64,000 bases of DNA from Siphonodentalium dalli (GCA_032622095.1 CP136062.1:142370351-142434350), one strand, 5' to 3'; shown: positions 1 to 12,720, counted from the stretch's first letter. Made by a program: numbers and translations. Notes: generated from the letters alone by a model not told the origin.

Positions 1-318
1 ATCCATACCAAATTTCATCGAAATAACACATGCATGGCTGTCATACTCTCGCAGATGGACAACATACTATTAGTTCCAGGAAAGCAAAGAAGGATAACTA
101 TAGAATGGAAAATGCAGTCAATGGGCACTCTTTTGAAAGCACTCCAATTGGTGAACATATCCATACCAAATTTCATTCACATCAGATGAACCATGGCAGT
201 GATATCTGCACAGATGAACAAAAAATATTCAAGATTTCCAGTAAACAAAGAAAGATAACTTGAGAATGGAAAATGCAAACAATTTCACTTTTAAAAGGAG
301 TCATGATGGTGAACCTCC
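1..318. repeat. two tandem units, about 159 bp each
   Basis: ATCCATACCAAATTTCAT begins at position 1 and recurs near 159. GGAAAGCAAAGAAGGATAAC-type sequence recurs at the same spacing. The array is cut by the window edge. It resembles the other roughly 160-bp unit arrays in the window but is a separate family. Confidence 0.65.
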
Positions 319-900
319 AAACCAAATACAATTCAACAGCAGATAAAAGAAAGTGGTATTTGAAGTAGAATTGGAATGTTGATGACAGTTGTGATCTCAA
401 ATAAATGCTCAATTCTACTCTAATATGTTGACGATGAAAATGGTAAGCAGGGTTAACGCCACCCACAATAAAAGTGATAACACTTGCAGTGACAAAAAAA
501 ATGACAAATAATGACATATAATATCTTACAGTGTTCAAATAGAAATTTAGTAGAGGTGCAGTTTTGTGTGAAACTTTTCTCATAATGTGAGATTTGAGCT
601 CTATTGCTATCGATAACAATATGGCTGAATATCTGGACTACTTGGTTGAATGAATAAATAATAGAACTACTCTGAAATATGTTTCTCTTGTTTTGAAATT
701 CGCCAGCATAGAAAAAATGCACACCGAGAACGGGTATATAACTACCGAGAACTGGATTTGAGACCAAACCGCGTTCAAGTGATTACAGTGTGTGAAATTA
801 CAAGTATCGTCATCAACGCATACATATTATTTTGACTGTATCAATACTGGAAACAATGATCCACAAATTAATCTGTCACCATTCACATTCAGCTGATTAA

Positions 901-1291
901 CCCTTTACCCAACAAACCGGCCAAAACCGGCCAAATAAAGCTTAAACAGCCTAAAATATCTTCGGTCTGTCTCAATAAAACCATACAAATATGGATATCA
1001 TTGGAACCGGCTCCTTGACCACATTGTGATCGTTACAGGTATGCCCTGTGCCAATGCATTCTCTTATATATGCGAGTCGACCATAGGTCGCCTCGCATAT
1101 ATAAGAGAATGCATTGGCCTAAAAACAATCTTTTTTTAACACTTTTTACCATTTTTCTTACACTCTTTAACAATTTTATAATTTTTAATGTGTTAGGCCA
1201 ATGCATTCTCTTATATATGCGAGGCGACCTATGGTCGACTCGCATATATAAGAGAATGCATTGGCACAGGGCCGTTCTGTTGGGTAAAGGG
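901..1291. mobile_element. TTAA MITE family A, copy 1 (piggyBac-like)
   Basis: The 391-bp element is flanked by TTAA at 897-900 and 1292-1295. Ends are CCCTTTACCCAACA and its inverse; TTAA targets with CCC/GGG ends are the piggyBac hallmark. Inside are two near-perfect palindromes of about 69 bp (about 1051-1119 and 1196-1265), themselves mutual inverses, separated by an AT-rich spacer. There is no transposase. The reading frames over the palindromes are artefacts. Confidence 0.85.
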
Positions 1292-1295
1292 TTAA

Positions 1296-3673
1296 CCTAT
1301 TGTCTTATACTTGCCAGTCCTAAAACATTGATATCATAAATATGTGATATACTATGCAATGAATAATATACATTGTTACAATGATTGCATGCATGACCTC
1401 CATAACTCAAACAGACAATGGGGATTACACTGTAAACACAATTTTATAATTACTCTTGCTGTTTCATGCAAGTGACCTAGTCAATCTTGAGAGACAAACA
1501 ACCCCATTACAAACAAAATACTTATATAGCGCGCTGAGCTCGGGTCGTGTATAGGTAACAGGCGGGCGAGCGTACTTGTGACGTCACACATAATTTACAG
1601 TATACCGTGTATGTGAAATTATTAGTGAGACAACATTTTCGTGAAAAAATCATGTGACTTCCGGCAGTGGTTTCACAAAATCGCGGAATCAGCAATGAAA
1701 CGAATTTGCCTCGGATATGTGGCAATGGACAACTGAAGTACTAGTATTTATTTATAAAAAGTAAGTTATGAATATGTCCTGCATAGGTTCATGTTAGATC
1801 AGTTTCACGTGTTAGCTAAATGAAGTCAGTTACGGTGTCATGATGTCAAAGCGTCATTTATCTCTGCGGGCCAGAATCCAGGCATGACTGAACGGACAAC
1901 TGATTTCACCTCACTATAGACGAGACATCTATTGATTGATTTATTAATTGAGAGTTTAACATCATTTTAGCCGCTATATGCCATATATCACGACCATATT
2001 GGACATATAAACACAGACACGCACTTCAATTACAAGTTATATTATACCGGTTTGATTTTGTACTGTCTATTAAATTTGAGCTACCTTACTAGTATTTAAA
2101 TTCGTGCAGTGCTATTTTTCGCACAACCATTAGTGTGCTAATTTAAAACTGAGCAAAAAATAATACGACTTCAAATTTTCCCCATATTTCCACGGGGAAA
2201 ATAAGATATGGCAATTGCTTGTAAGAATCACACATATATACAAGAATGAAAGCAGAAAAACATGTCATCAAATCCACAAACCACGAGTGAAGCCATGCTC
2301 ATACACATGTAATCTGAGTTAATTATAATATCACATCAAGTTTTACATGTACATGCAGCGAAGTGTTGATTTTTTCTGAAGTGAGCAGCCAATACGATGT
2401 TTTTGTTTACTTCTTCCCACTTCATATCAATGGTGATCATATATAACGATTTAACTATATATCATAATGATTATTTAAAGCACCCGTATTCAATAAAATA
2501 TAATTCTTACTATCATGTTCTATATGTCTTGCATATTATCATATTAACAGAAAAAATGTAATACCTGTACAGGTACATATCACTTGCTGACCACTAGATT
2601 GATAGAGATATCAACACGGTTTCCCTTTTTATCTGCCGAACACTACATCTATTGCCTACAAAAAGCCTGCCATAAAAGGTTACGTTTATTATGTCAAGGT
2701 AGCTTTATTAGGTCAATGTAGCTTCAAATGTTAGGTAGATACTACTTTTAATTGTGCAGGTAACTTCATGTATAGAGATGTCAACGGGTCTAAATGATGC
2801 CATTGTGATTTTGGGACATTTTTATCATTAATAATTCACTGTAATTGATACAAAGCGCATATAAGTTAATGTGTTTTCGCTCTAAAACATGTATAAACCA
2901 TTAGAACCAGGCCAGCTTAGAATAACTATAAAAATCCAACAAACTATTATGCTGTAAGCGGCACTCTGATTTGCCACGTCATGTATACTAATTAGTTTGC
3001 TTGAAGGGTGCGATCACAGTAACAAATAAAAAAACTTAAGAAAATGACAGATTTCCCCCACAAAAAGGCAATTTTGTTCGATGGATAAATAGAATATGTA
3101 GCTATATATGTAAATAGAATATGTAGCTTATGTAGAATTATACAACAAAAGAAAGGAAATTTCATTGCCAATAAGACATATTGAAATGTATTGTGACTGA
3201 GATGAACAATTTTGAGAAGCTAAGAGGAATATGATAAATGGTGTGTTTTCCCCAAAATCAGGCTAGCTTGTGAACCATGATTTTAATTTCATTAGAAACA
3301 TCTCTGAAAAGTTTCTTTTTCTTTTTTAGTTTAGTTTTTCTGTGTCCCCAAATTGACAGATTACACAATGCATAATCAAGGTGCCCAACATCACCATCGG
3401 ATGGAAACATAAATCTGTGTTTAGGCCACCAAAGTTTATGACTAAGCTGAATCTAAATGCTGAACTTATCACCCAACAGTAAAGTAAAATATCTTATTAT
3501 ATGCTTGCCTATAAAATTGTGCAAATTTGCCGAAATGTATATACACTCTTCACTGTTGATTGCATCTGTATCCCATTCCATTCTTGCTAGATCATCAATG
3601 ATCTTTAGCAAAATGTAATGCCTATTATTACGAGCTAATTAATAAATTCAATTTAATTTATTCATGTAGTTAC
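1296..3673. other. no recognisable feature (ZDHHC3/7 intron)
   Basis: AT-rich non-coding DNA on the 3' side of the ZDHHC3/7 exon at 3674. I looked for the DHHC catalytic exon on the minus strand and did not find it. No repeat shared with the rest of the window was noticed. Confidence 0.5.
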
Positions 3674-3798
3674 CTGCAATGGTGAGCTCTTTCTGGTTTT
3701 ATTGAAACACATTTCGGACATTTGAAGACAACTTCACCTTCTTTGAGTCCAAGACTGCGAATATAATCCCTTGTGGCATTTCCTTTTGGAACTGCTCC
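3674..3798 (-). CDS. ZDHHC3: ZDHHC3/7-like palmitoyltransferase, second coding exon
   Basis: This exon continues the reading frame of the exon at 4720-5031. It begins after a CACAG acceptor with [10 protein letters not shown], nearly identical to the same stretch of vertebrate ZDHHC3/ZDHHC7. It ends in [17 protein letters not shown] plus two bases of the next codon, before a GTAACT donor. The CxxC pair and HHC triad are the first zinc ligands of the DHHC cysteine-rich domain (about residues 131-145 of the product). The DHHC catalytic exon and the later membrane segments are not found between here and position 1, so they lie beyond the left edge. By family, the enzyme S-acylates cysteines of membrane proteins at the Golgi. 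The gene is partial only because of the window boundary. Confidence 0.93.
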
Positions 3799-4453
3799 CT
3801 GTGGACAACAAAAAGAATGGAAACTTATTGATTGCAAATGATGCAATGTCTTTAAAATCATGTATTCCATTCCAAGTTCCAAGTGACATGCATTTCTCCT
3901 GTAAAATTCATAGGCCATGAAACATTGCTTCAAAACGGGAGATAAATTCATTAACATTAACTAATTCAATGCTGAGCCCCCAGCAAATTATGATGGCTGG
4001 TCGCCAGCCCCATTGAGCAACGTCATGACAGTATATAATTATATTTACATGACATCAGTAGGCTACACAAATTTGAATATCACATTCATCATTGTTCATT
4101 TCTCTCACCTCTCCTTATATGTTCATTTCATATACTTATGCATGTTTATATATACAGCAATAATTAAATTAGATTACACAATAATAGGCAATAAACTTAA
4201 CAAACTTAACTTCTCAAATACATATTGCTGAGAAGCAATGTGTGAACAACATATTTCAGTGAAACGTGTTTTAAGAGATCAATCAAATGTGTTCTAATGT
4301 TCTAAAAGTAGTAACGTTTCCTGTCCCAGCTCATGAAAAAAATGATTTCCTTGTGACAGAAGCTCCTAATAATGGGGCTCTCTGACTCAAAATAATTATT
4401 TTAAAAATCTGAATCAATACAAAAAGTTCAGGGAAGACATACACCATCTTCAA

Positions 4454-4693
4454 CCTTTCTTTACTGAATGAATTCTCACAATCAGACTTTCATATATCAA
4501 AATGGTATTTTATTAATCTTCAGGAAATATAAGCAGATGATAGACAAATAAACAGATAATACAAGAAAAGACTGATTCATATTCATTGGTGAGAAATGTT
4601 CAGATGATCAGTCTCTATAGCCATTTGCAGAAATTAATATCTGAACATTTCCTAAGGGAACTGTTCATCAATGAGTACTTAGTAAAGAAAGGG
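4454..4693. mobile_element. TTAA MITE family B, copy 1
   Basis: The right end is ...TAGTAAAGAAAGGG followed by TTAA at 4694-4697; the left end ACCTTTCTTTACTGAAT is mutated and its flank reads TCAA. It shares the internal hairpin (TCAGATRATMAG...ATCTGAACATTTCC) with the copies at 33657, 55851 and 56744. It lies only 26 bp from the splice donor of the ZDHHC3/7 exon. Confidence 0.75.
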
Positions 4694-4719
4694 TTAAATA
4701 TTAATAAATTTAAACTCAC

Positions 4720-5031
4720 CGGATCTGTTAGCATTGCTCTGGAATGTGACGCCAATGCCATAAAAGACATGAAGGTGAATATTACTCCATGTAATATACT
4801 AAATGTAGGAAAAGGAGACGGAATGAGCATAACAAAAAGCACAACATATTCAGCGTAGAAGACAAGAATCCATGTGAAAATCACGCACACATAACCACAA
4901 ATGTCCTTGACACACCAAAGATACTGACACTGCCACCATCGCAGTCCAAGTTTAACACAGAGAGGTGTACAGTCAATTATCTTGATATTATCTTCAATAT
5001 GATGTTTCTTTTCCACCGTCCCATCTTCCAT
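4720..5031 (-). CDS. ZDHHC3: ZDHHC3/7-like palmitoyltransferase, first coding exon
   Basis: This exon codes 104 residues, from the ATG at 5031 to ...LTDP before a GTGAGT donor at 4719. The exon itself opens at 5035 after a TTTCAG acceptor, so at least one 5' untranslated exon must lie upstream. Residues 45-71 and 77-96 are hydrophobic and match the first two transmembrane helices of ZDHHC3/7; FYAEYVVLFVMLIPS and ALASHSRAMLTDP are the most conserved parts. The N-terminal 40 residues are acidic, then Trp/Cys-rich, and differ from the vertebrate N-terminus. No in-frame stop separates the ATG from the acceptor, so an upstream start is possible but unlikely. The upstream neighbour on the other strand is EXOSC7. 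Confidence 0.93.
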
Positions 5032-5140
5032 ATCACTGAAATAATAATATTAATTAGTTAGCTACATGGATGATTGGAGTTTATTACCTCAAAGACAGCA
5101 CAGAGTGTTAATATCAATATTAAACTATTCCACTGAATAC

Positions 5141-5225
5141 ATCAAGACAGTCAATGACTGATGAGTCGCCCACCCGACTGCAAAGACTGAGAAAACTGGG
5201 ACTTTGAAGACACAACAGTCAGGAA
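5141..5225. repeat. short dispersed repeat, copy 1
   Basis: About 80 bp starting CAAGACAGTCAATGACTG and ending near ACAACAGTCAG recur with about 85% identity at 42048-42131 inside EXOSC7 intron 8. Confidence 0.6.
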
Positions 5226-5946
5226 TGGGAAGGGGACTCCATAAGAGAAAACAAATTTGGTTGCCCATTTTCACTAAACTTATCTAACAACATATCTATG
5301 TTACAGGGAGTCTAAAGGCTTAAAGGCGGCGCTGTAGATACCTGGGGGTGGGTAGGGGATAGCAGCAATTTTGGTAAAAAAATTGCGATGATATCTTCTA
5401 AAGTTAATAGAAATCTTCACAAAACGATGATTATAATGGTGTTTGAGTTCCCATGAGTCTAATGTCCTAGTAGAAATGGTATGATTCCCATAACATCATC
5501 CCAATCATATCCACAATCTTGTCCACAATCATCTGAGAAAGGTTGCATTTGGAATGATTCGCAACCTCCAATTAAGAGTATTCAAGCGCAGCAACAGTTC
5601 ACACTAAGCAAGTACTGATTCATTCTCAAGTTGTTATGCATTCATTTTATAGCATTCCAGGCACTCAATTGGAAATTTACTACACGATCTTCATAAATAT
5701 ACATACATGTACATATAAGAGATAGTCCTTTTGTAGAGTATCTAATCTGTCTATTATAAAGTAAGTTTCCACTAATCGTGACATCACCTGATGCCAGATC
5801 CATAGGCATAAGTCTATACTGAATTATTCTTATTGGTGAAAAGAGTGAAACATGAAGTCATCAACAACATTATTTGTGTGAATTAATGTGAGAACCTATG
5901 AAAACCACACTTTAATTGAGGCCACATGGCTAGTGGGGACAAAATT
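5226..5946. other. no recognisable feature
   Basis: Non-coding AT-rich sequence upstream of the ZDHHC3/7 coding exon. It may contain part of the 5' UTR intron. Nothing specific was seen. Confidence 0.4.
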
Positions 5947-6069
5947 GTTATCTCTGGCAACATAGTGGGGTACATACTGCATGGAGATTTCATACCTGTT
6001 TGTCTCTTTTTGAACATCCAGGTATAAAATCTCCATCATCCATGTACCCCTGTTGTTGCCAAAGATAAC
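5947..6069. repeat. imperfect foldback of about 120 bp
   Basis: GTTATCTCTGGCAACATAG at the left is the approximate inverse of the right arm ending TTGTTGCCAAAGATAAC. The arms pair over about 50 bp with scattered mismatches around a short loop. Confidence 0.6.
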
Positions 6070-6909
6070 TAATCACAACCCGCAGGTTGTTTTACGGTTC
6101 ATAAGCGACGCATGTATACCAGTAGTTGTGACATCACTATTAGTAATTTACTGTAGTCCTTCAACCTGATTTTTCCGTTTCAACATCTGGGCGATTCTGA
6201 CACATGGGGGAATAACCTCGATCCAGCATGTAAAATGGATTTACAAAGTAACAAAACAATTTATTTTTCTTCAGTCAGCCTCCCCAGTCCCCATGGTAAC
6301 AATATTAAATTTGAAAAATAAAATCAACCTTATTCAAAACTAAATGATGAATGTTCAAATAGCAACGTTGAAATTGGTGACATAATTTCCGTAACAAAAC
6401 GGCGGCACCCAGCTAAAGATTGAGAAGCCATCGCTTGGATTAAAACAATAGCTAAAATGGCTAATTATACAGAAGAACAATCCAATTTATTGGCGAATGT
6501 AATTCTGATGTCCCCCCTTACGGTTCTCGGGCTGAAATTTATTGGTATAAGCCACTCGATCGGGCCCCGCATACATTGTTTGTGTAGCCTCAAGACTTTG
6601 AAGTTGAACAGTGAATGTGAAACTCAGTCAGTCAGCGAAACATTAAAATATGAAAATGAAGGTGATTTGACATGTTCTGTTAAATTTTATGTCTGTTTTC
6701 ACCTGGACTGGTTTGTGTTGCAAGCAGCAAGTTGTGCATTCTACTTCTCAAATTTAATATCTGACACTGTCAGGTTGATCAAGACTCAAGGAAATCAGAA
6801 AAGGACGTTTTAAAGCTGACTGATTTAGTGATTAGTCTTCAGCCTCAGGATACAATTCTAGCCATCACCCAACAGTGACAATCATGTGAAGCGCAGTGAA
6901 CTGGCTACT

Positions 6910-7049
6910 ACAGCAATGCTCTAAGTAATCGACTCCTTAACCACAGCAGAATTATGGGTAATTTTTCAGGATTTATTTCCGACTAAATCCTGAAAAATTA
7001 CCCATAATTCTGCTGTGGTTATGGAGTCGATTAATTAGGGCATTACTGT
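6910..7049. mobile_element. 140-bp near-perfect foldback MITE
   Basis: Two arms of about 66 bp differ at only a few positions and surround an 8-base loop (TTTCCGAC). The end ACAGCAATGCTCTAAGTAAT matches the terminal repeat of the larger element at 7190-7935, so this is probably a shorter relative. Confidence 0.75.
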
Positions 7050-7189
7050 AAGTGAGTTGAGTGACTCGGTCAGTGAAGGAAAAGAAAAACATAATCTCAT
7101 TCAGTCTCGACACACTGTAGAGTTTAGTGTGAGGATATGTTTCCCACTTTCCATTTATGAATTCTGTTTCCTGCTATGGACAAATCACA

Positions 7190-7935
7190 TACTGTACTGC
7201 CCTAAGTAAATGACTCACCGAACCGGGGTGGCACCCTGGTTAGACCACACTTCGGATAGACTTTTCATGCGGTTAAAAACCACAAGACAACCAGACAATT
7301 GTGTGGTTAGAACGCATGATATCATCAATTGGTATGAAATGGTAACTTCCAGTACATTTGAGGCTCCAACAAATTTTTAGATGTTATAGTCAGCAGTCAG
7401 CTACATGTATGTATAGTGTATCGGCATACAAGGAATATATCATCATCATTTAATGGCGGAACGTGTCAAACTGACTCTTAGTTCCCGTAATTACATAAAC
7501 GATATTTACATTTATAGATGTTACAAACATTATTTTGTGTCTTAAATTTCATTAATTTTTCCATGTTCAATTTTAAAACATTTCTCTGGGTTATCACGCT
7601 GTATTGTCTTTAACTCTGATCTCACTTCGTACAGTATTTCCATTTCATTTCTAGTTAGTTCTTTGTTAAATTATATCTTTTTATTTCCGTTAACCTCCAG
7701 ATGTTTCCTGTTGTAAACAATGGCTTCTCTTATCATGCTGTCTCTAGCAGATTTAGTTTTCAGTATAAGTTTTACTGGTCAATTTTTGTCACATTTATTG
7801 CCCAGTCTGTGGAAGGAAACAACTTCTAACAAGGGTTTCTTTCAGCATATAATCCTGGAGCCACAGCCATCACAAAACCGTTAATTACGGTGCATAACTG
7901 CAGTTAGTGGGTCAATTACTTAGGGCAGAACAGTA
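7190..7935. mobile_element. 746-bp element with 29-bp terminal inverted repeats
   Basis: The left end begins TACTGTACTGCCCTAAGT; the right end is the inverse with 3 or 4 differences. No transposase frame is visible. Target duplication is unclear, so the superfamily is not assigned. It shares ends with the foldback 140 bp to its left. Confidence 0.65.
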
Positions 7936-9379
7936 ATAACAATAATAATCCATCCATTGCCGCAACTTATAAGTATTCAATTACAAGTCAAAGACATTTA
8001 CACCGCGATTCATGCATGGTCATTACATTACTCAGTAGTCACCGCACAGAGTCGGCACCTGTAATCTCTTTGTCAAAACAACTATCAAAGGCAGCCTGCA
8101 GCTGACGTCAGTGAAAACAGTATCACGATAAGTGTATATATCTTTCATTGATCTATTTGGCTTTGAAAGTGTGCCACAATAGGGAGTTCAATGAGTGTAT
8201 ATGGGATATACATACACATCGGAATCAGAAATTAGCCGATTGTGCCACGAGTTATCGGAAATTGGTCTGATGGGCATTTTCATTATCGCAACATCACTAG
8301 TTGTATGGTAAGTATGGTAAGTATGGTCAGTCTATTATATTTAAAACAGTACATGGTAGCTAATACAGTGAATAAATGTGAAAATGTAACAACGCATTGG
8401 GTGACTTTGAGATAAGTTAAAGTGTTGACTGACTTTGCCATATTATTTAATTAAATGGGAAATTGAAAAATTGGGAATATATTCACGACCATGTGGTCGA
8501 TTGCCTGGAACAGATTGATACCGAAAATGAAAACATGTCTTAACATTGTAGTCTTTTTATAGAGCTTGCTCAATGCATGACCATATTGTTCAACACAAGT
8601 TTTAGAATCATTGACAAATCAGAAGAATTGAACCCATAATCCTATTATGGTAAATGACAGAGCACTCAATATTGCAACAGTACCCTGTATCAGGCCATAA
8701 ATTTCATTCTATTTTAGGAGAATCGATATGGATTCTCGTAAAAACATTTGCGAGAATCCAACACATGTTTAGGGTCCCAGGATCCGATGGGGCCATCATG
8801 GTTGGCCCCATGGGAGGAAATTTTGAATTTTGAGGATACCCAAGTCTCATTTCCTGGCTTCTGGAAGGAAAATGTCCAAATAAATCATCCACTCAATCTG
8901 AGATTTTTTTGGCATTCTTCTCACATAATAGGCATACTGCCTTTGAATATTTTGTATCATTGGAGAGTTCTTCCAATAATCTGAAGTTCTCTCTAATTTC
9001 AAGAGGCAATTTTTCTGCAGCTTTTAAAAAAAATACATTTCGCCATTTTTATTTTGAATAGGCGTGCAAATTATACATTTGAAGTTGAAGGCCGTTCATC
9101 TGAATGGTAGCGTGCTTTGGCATGGGGAACAAGGACCGTAACTTTTCAGATTGGGAAAATTAACAGAATAGAATAAGAAAGAAAAAAATAAGTATAAAAT
9201 TCGATATCGATTTCATTCACAAACACGCTTTCATACATAAACAAAGTTCCCGATTTCGTTATGACTTAGTGAACGATGAGTTTGATAAAAAATACCGAGT
9301 ATTCAAAGGGAATATTTCAGTGTATTCTTCCCATTTTGTCACATGGATGATCGATCAATTCGATGAGATTTAAATGCCG
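7936..9379. other. no recognisable feature
   Basis: AT-rich non-coding sequence. A short imperfect hairpin (GAGAATC...GATTCTC) lies near 8720-8760. The reading frames here are short and look random. Confidence 0.4.
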
Positions 9380-9740
9380 ATGCGTTGGTTTGTTTGATTG
9401 GCTAAGATTAATATCTACAAAAGAACGAACATTTCTATTGGTCAGTGGTAATCCGTGGTCAAGGTCGCTAATGCCAGCAGACAAAATTACGTAACTGAGA
9501 TGAACGTATCTCATTGGTTGGCAAGCGACACACCTCTGCAAGCAGAGACTAAAATTAGTTACAAACAAGACTCGGGGAATTCCAACTTCGGCAAGGAGAG
9601 AATACTCAAATCTACGCGAATCTCAATAGTAGAACCGCGCAAATCTAATTGGATTCTTGTCAGATCCATTCGTGCGTCGAATTTTAAGGCCTGCTGTATG
9701 TGAAAGTAGAACGCAGCGCATGCTCAGATAACATGTCCTT
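9380..9740. promoter_or_regulatory. candidate promoter region with CCAAT boxes
   Basis: At least three ATTGG (inverted CCAAT) boxes occur within about 125 bp (near 9397, 9436 and 9513) in a stretch with more CpG than its surroundings. It lies upstream of the ZDHHC3/7 coding exon and could hold that gene's untranslated first exon or start site. This is position-based inference. Confidence 0.2.
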
Positions 9741-10016
9741 GAACACTTGACATAATTATGATGTAATTCATTCTTCATTCCTATTTCGTAGGGTTAACTT
9801 TAGAACGTATATGTATGTGCACAGTCATCCCAATGATACATCGAAATGGAGGGAATCCAATGTTGTTGATAAATGATGACAAATTTGCACTGGGTCAGTG
9901 TGGTATTTCATATTGCCATGGCAACAAGGACTTCAAATTAACAACGATTTCGTGAAATTACAAATTTGTTGTCTTATGTGGCCATCTAACTAATTCAGTG
10001 GAGTTTAAGACATTAA

Positions 10017-10383
10017 AGTGATGTGAAACACTCGGGTTGGGTGATCAAATAGAAATGGAGAATAATCTTGCTCAAAGTAGTTATTTTTATGAATATTAAT
10101 CAAAATTTACAACACACACCGTCAGTTTTATATATTTATTAAATGCAATGAGTATCGATGGCGATATCATTTGCGTTACTTTATCGCCAATTGTTGCATT
10201 CCGAATCGAGATGTAAATATTTACAATTGACCGCAGTTCAGACAGTGTTTTCTATGGAGTTGTATGGTCGATTTCCTTGAGATTTTGGGCGATGTTAGTA
10301 AAATTCTACATTCCCCCAGTTGGCATAGCGCCTGAGTACTAATTTATCAGTTTCACACACCCAAACAAGTCTATAGTATGTCT
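10017..10383 (+). repeat. dispersed repeat R1, copy a
   Basis: The 367-bp repeat starts AAGTGATGTGAAACACTC and ends ...AGTATGTCT, with TTAA on both sides (10013 and 10384). Other copies are at 33323-33652 and 61545-61911 (both inverted) and 58441-58637 (partial). Ends are not inverted repeats of each other. No coding sequence. Confidence 0.75.
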
Positions 10384-10387
10384 TTAA

Positions 10388-12044
10388 TTTTGCTGATGGA
10401 ATAACATAGCATTTTGTTATGGCAAGGATCAGAGGGGGCGTGATCAGTGGAACCTAACAAATTTTCAAAATGGGATGACGTTTACACTAAACTATTTCTG
10501 AGAAAAGCAGATGACATAACTGAACAGGTACTATCGGTGGTGTGGCAAACTTCCAGTTCATGTTGTACATTTAGCTACGGCATCAATGACACATTTTGGG
10601 CCATCAGAGTAACCTGGTGACAATCTATCTAATTCAGCACAACTACCAAATTTCAGTTCGATATCTTAAAACATGTAAGAGCAATCTGTTGACAAATTTT
10701 TTTATAGTAAATTCTCATTGTAATTTGGTGAACCCCTTAAGGTACAGCGTTCCTCGATCACTTGGCATCAAAGCAAGTGTTCGATGGATCAGGACATGCC
10801 CGACTTGATAGTAATCGCCCTTTACGCAATCAAAATCAGTTTCCAATTAATAGATCTGTACAGTGTATATGCTGACCTCGAGTGTTGAACACTACAAGTC
10901 AAGCCTACAAAGCACATCAATTTTCACCACCTATATTGAGACGGCTCTATCGCCTAGATATTATTATAATTTCTAAAATAGTGATATTTTTACCATTCAA
11001 TTATTAATTCTTTATTAAGTCATTTAATATCCACTTCTGCAACTTTATTCATCTTGAAAAATACAGTCAGCAATACGAACATTAATATGGCAGCAGTATT
11101 GTCTGTTAGAACATTCGATATGCGAGCGCAACAAAAACACATTTGAATTTTGCGCGGTTCCGATTCTTATCTGCGTTATGTTCATTTTGTCTCGTCGATT
11201 CTGGAAAGCTGTTTTCTTGAAATCCGAACACACTGCCAACCTCCCCCATCTAAGACCGGTCGGCGAAAAAATGCAGCTTGGAGGGTATGACCAATAAATG
11301 CTGAAAAACTTCGAGGAACATGACAACTGACACTAATTACCTCTTCCTCCATTTACTTCAACATCTCATGTACGGAAATATATAAGTGTTTGGTATGATA
11401 CACTTAAATTTAGTTAGAATTGGACAGTTGTAAACATGTCACAATCGTCAGACATTTCAATCCTTGAGGTGTCTATTGAAGGGGTGGGCAAATAATCACT
11501 AATTAATTAATTTAAGGAAGTTATTGATCAAGTTCCAAGCATGGGCGTGGCCAGCATTTTTAAAAGGCGGGTTCCAATATTATCATTAGGGGCACAGGAC
11601 CGAGGCGCATCGCACCGCACCGCATGTGAGGGTCCGAAATTTTGAAACACAAATTCCCATCGAGAGCGAATCTAGAGCATATATGTATAATATCTGCATG
11701 TACCGGTATAATAGAGAGGTAATAACCTGATGTTTTGGATTTTATCTACCGATTATGTGAGGATATATAACATGGTAGTGCTCGTCTTTGTATCATGTAT
11801 AATGTACTAATGTTACTATGGTATCGACTCTCAAGTCTTAGGTTGGAATTTCACAACCGACACCTCAAACTTTCTCAATTGTTGGAAATTTCCAATCTCA
11901 CAAGCACCTTTTATAAAATCATTTAGACATATTTGAAGCCCAATTATCCATGAACCCAAAAACCATACATGTATGTCAGATTAATTTTTTTAAAAGATGT
12001 TTTAATGAATTTGGTATTTCAATGATTTTATTAGACACAAAAGT
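10388..12044. other. no recognisable feature
   Basis: Non-coding sequence. A minus-strand reading frame at 11045-11326 has no recognisable family or splice context and is not annotated. Confidence 0.4.
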
Positions 12045-12720
12045 GTTAACTCCCCATAGCCCAGCCATTTATTGACAGGTTGACCTCATTTTAACAAATC
12101 TGAATCTCAGTCACTAAAGGATCCTCCATACTACACGTAAGCTAAATAGTCGAACCTCCCTTGAGAAGACATTTTAAGAATTACTATAGAGACATATAGT
12201 TATATCCCTGGTCCCACCCTATTTAATTAACCTGGTGACCCCATCTGAATAAATTTGAATACCAAACACCAAAGAACCCTTCATAATAAATATCAGTAAA
12301 ATAGACCTGATGGTCCTTGTGAAGAAAGCATATTAAGAGAGAAACTGTCCTTGACTTGGCCCCTATTTGACCAGGTGACCCCATTTAAAAAAATCTGAAT
12401 TGCAGTCAAACAAGAACATTCCATGCTATGGAGTGAAATAGTTATGTCTCTGGCTCTGCCCTTATTTGACTTTGTGATCCCATTTTCACAAATCTGTCAC
12501 CCAAGGTAATTTCATACCAAATATAAGCAAAATAGGCCATTTGGTTCTTGCATAGAAGCCATATCATGAATTACTATGAGAGAAAGAGTAATGTAGCTGG
12601 CCTTGCACTTACTTGACCTGGTGATCCTGATTGAACAAATCTGAATCCCAATCACCAAATGAGCCTCAATATGAAATATGAGCTAAATAGAGCTGGTGGT
12701 TCTTTCAAAGGACACTTTTC
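12045..12720. repeat. degenerate T2 tandem-unit array
   Basis: About four diverged units of about 165 bp carry the recurring text GACC(C/T)CATTT-AA-AAATCTGAAT and CCTGG(C/T)C-C-GCCC, as in the T2 elements at 16595, 24843, 42150 and 45380. Neither terminal hairpin is preserved, so this is an old remnant. Confidence 0.65.

Noticed and set aside
182-619. 145-residue hydrophobic frame on the minus strand
   Set aside because: Looks membrane-like, but the composition follows AT-rich sequence, the end overlaps a tandem repeat, and it does not match the expected ZDHHC3/7 exons.
1033-1339. Two mirrored frames on opposite strands
   Set aside because: Created by the paired palindromes of MITE family A.
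6457-6813. 118-residue frame on the plus strand
   Set aside because: Has a clean ATG but no recognisable family, no clear splice site and no neighbouring exon. Could be chance; left out without transcript evidence.
11045-11326. 93-residue minus-strand frame as a second exon of the 13478-13970 gene
   Set aside because: No convincing acceptor in the right phase and no recognisable family; the link is only positional.
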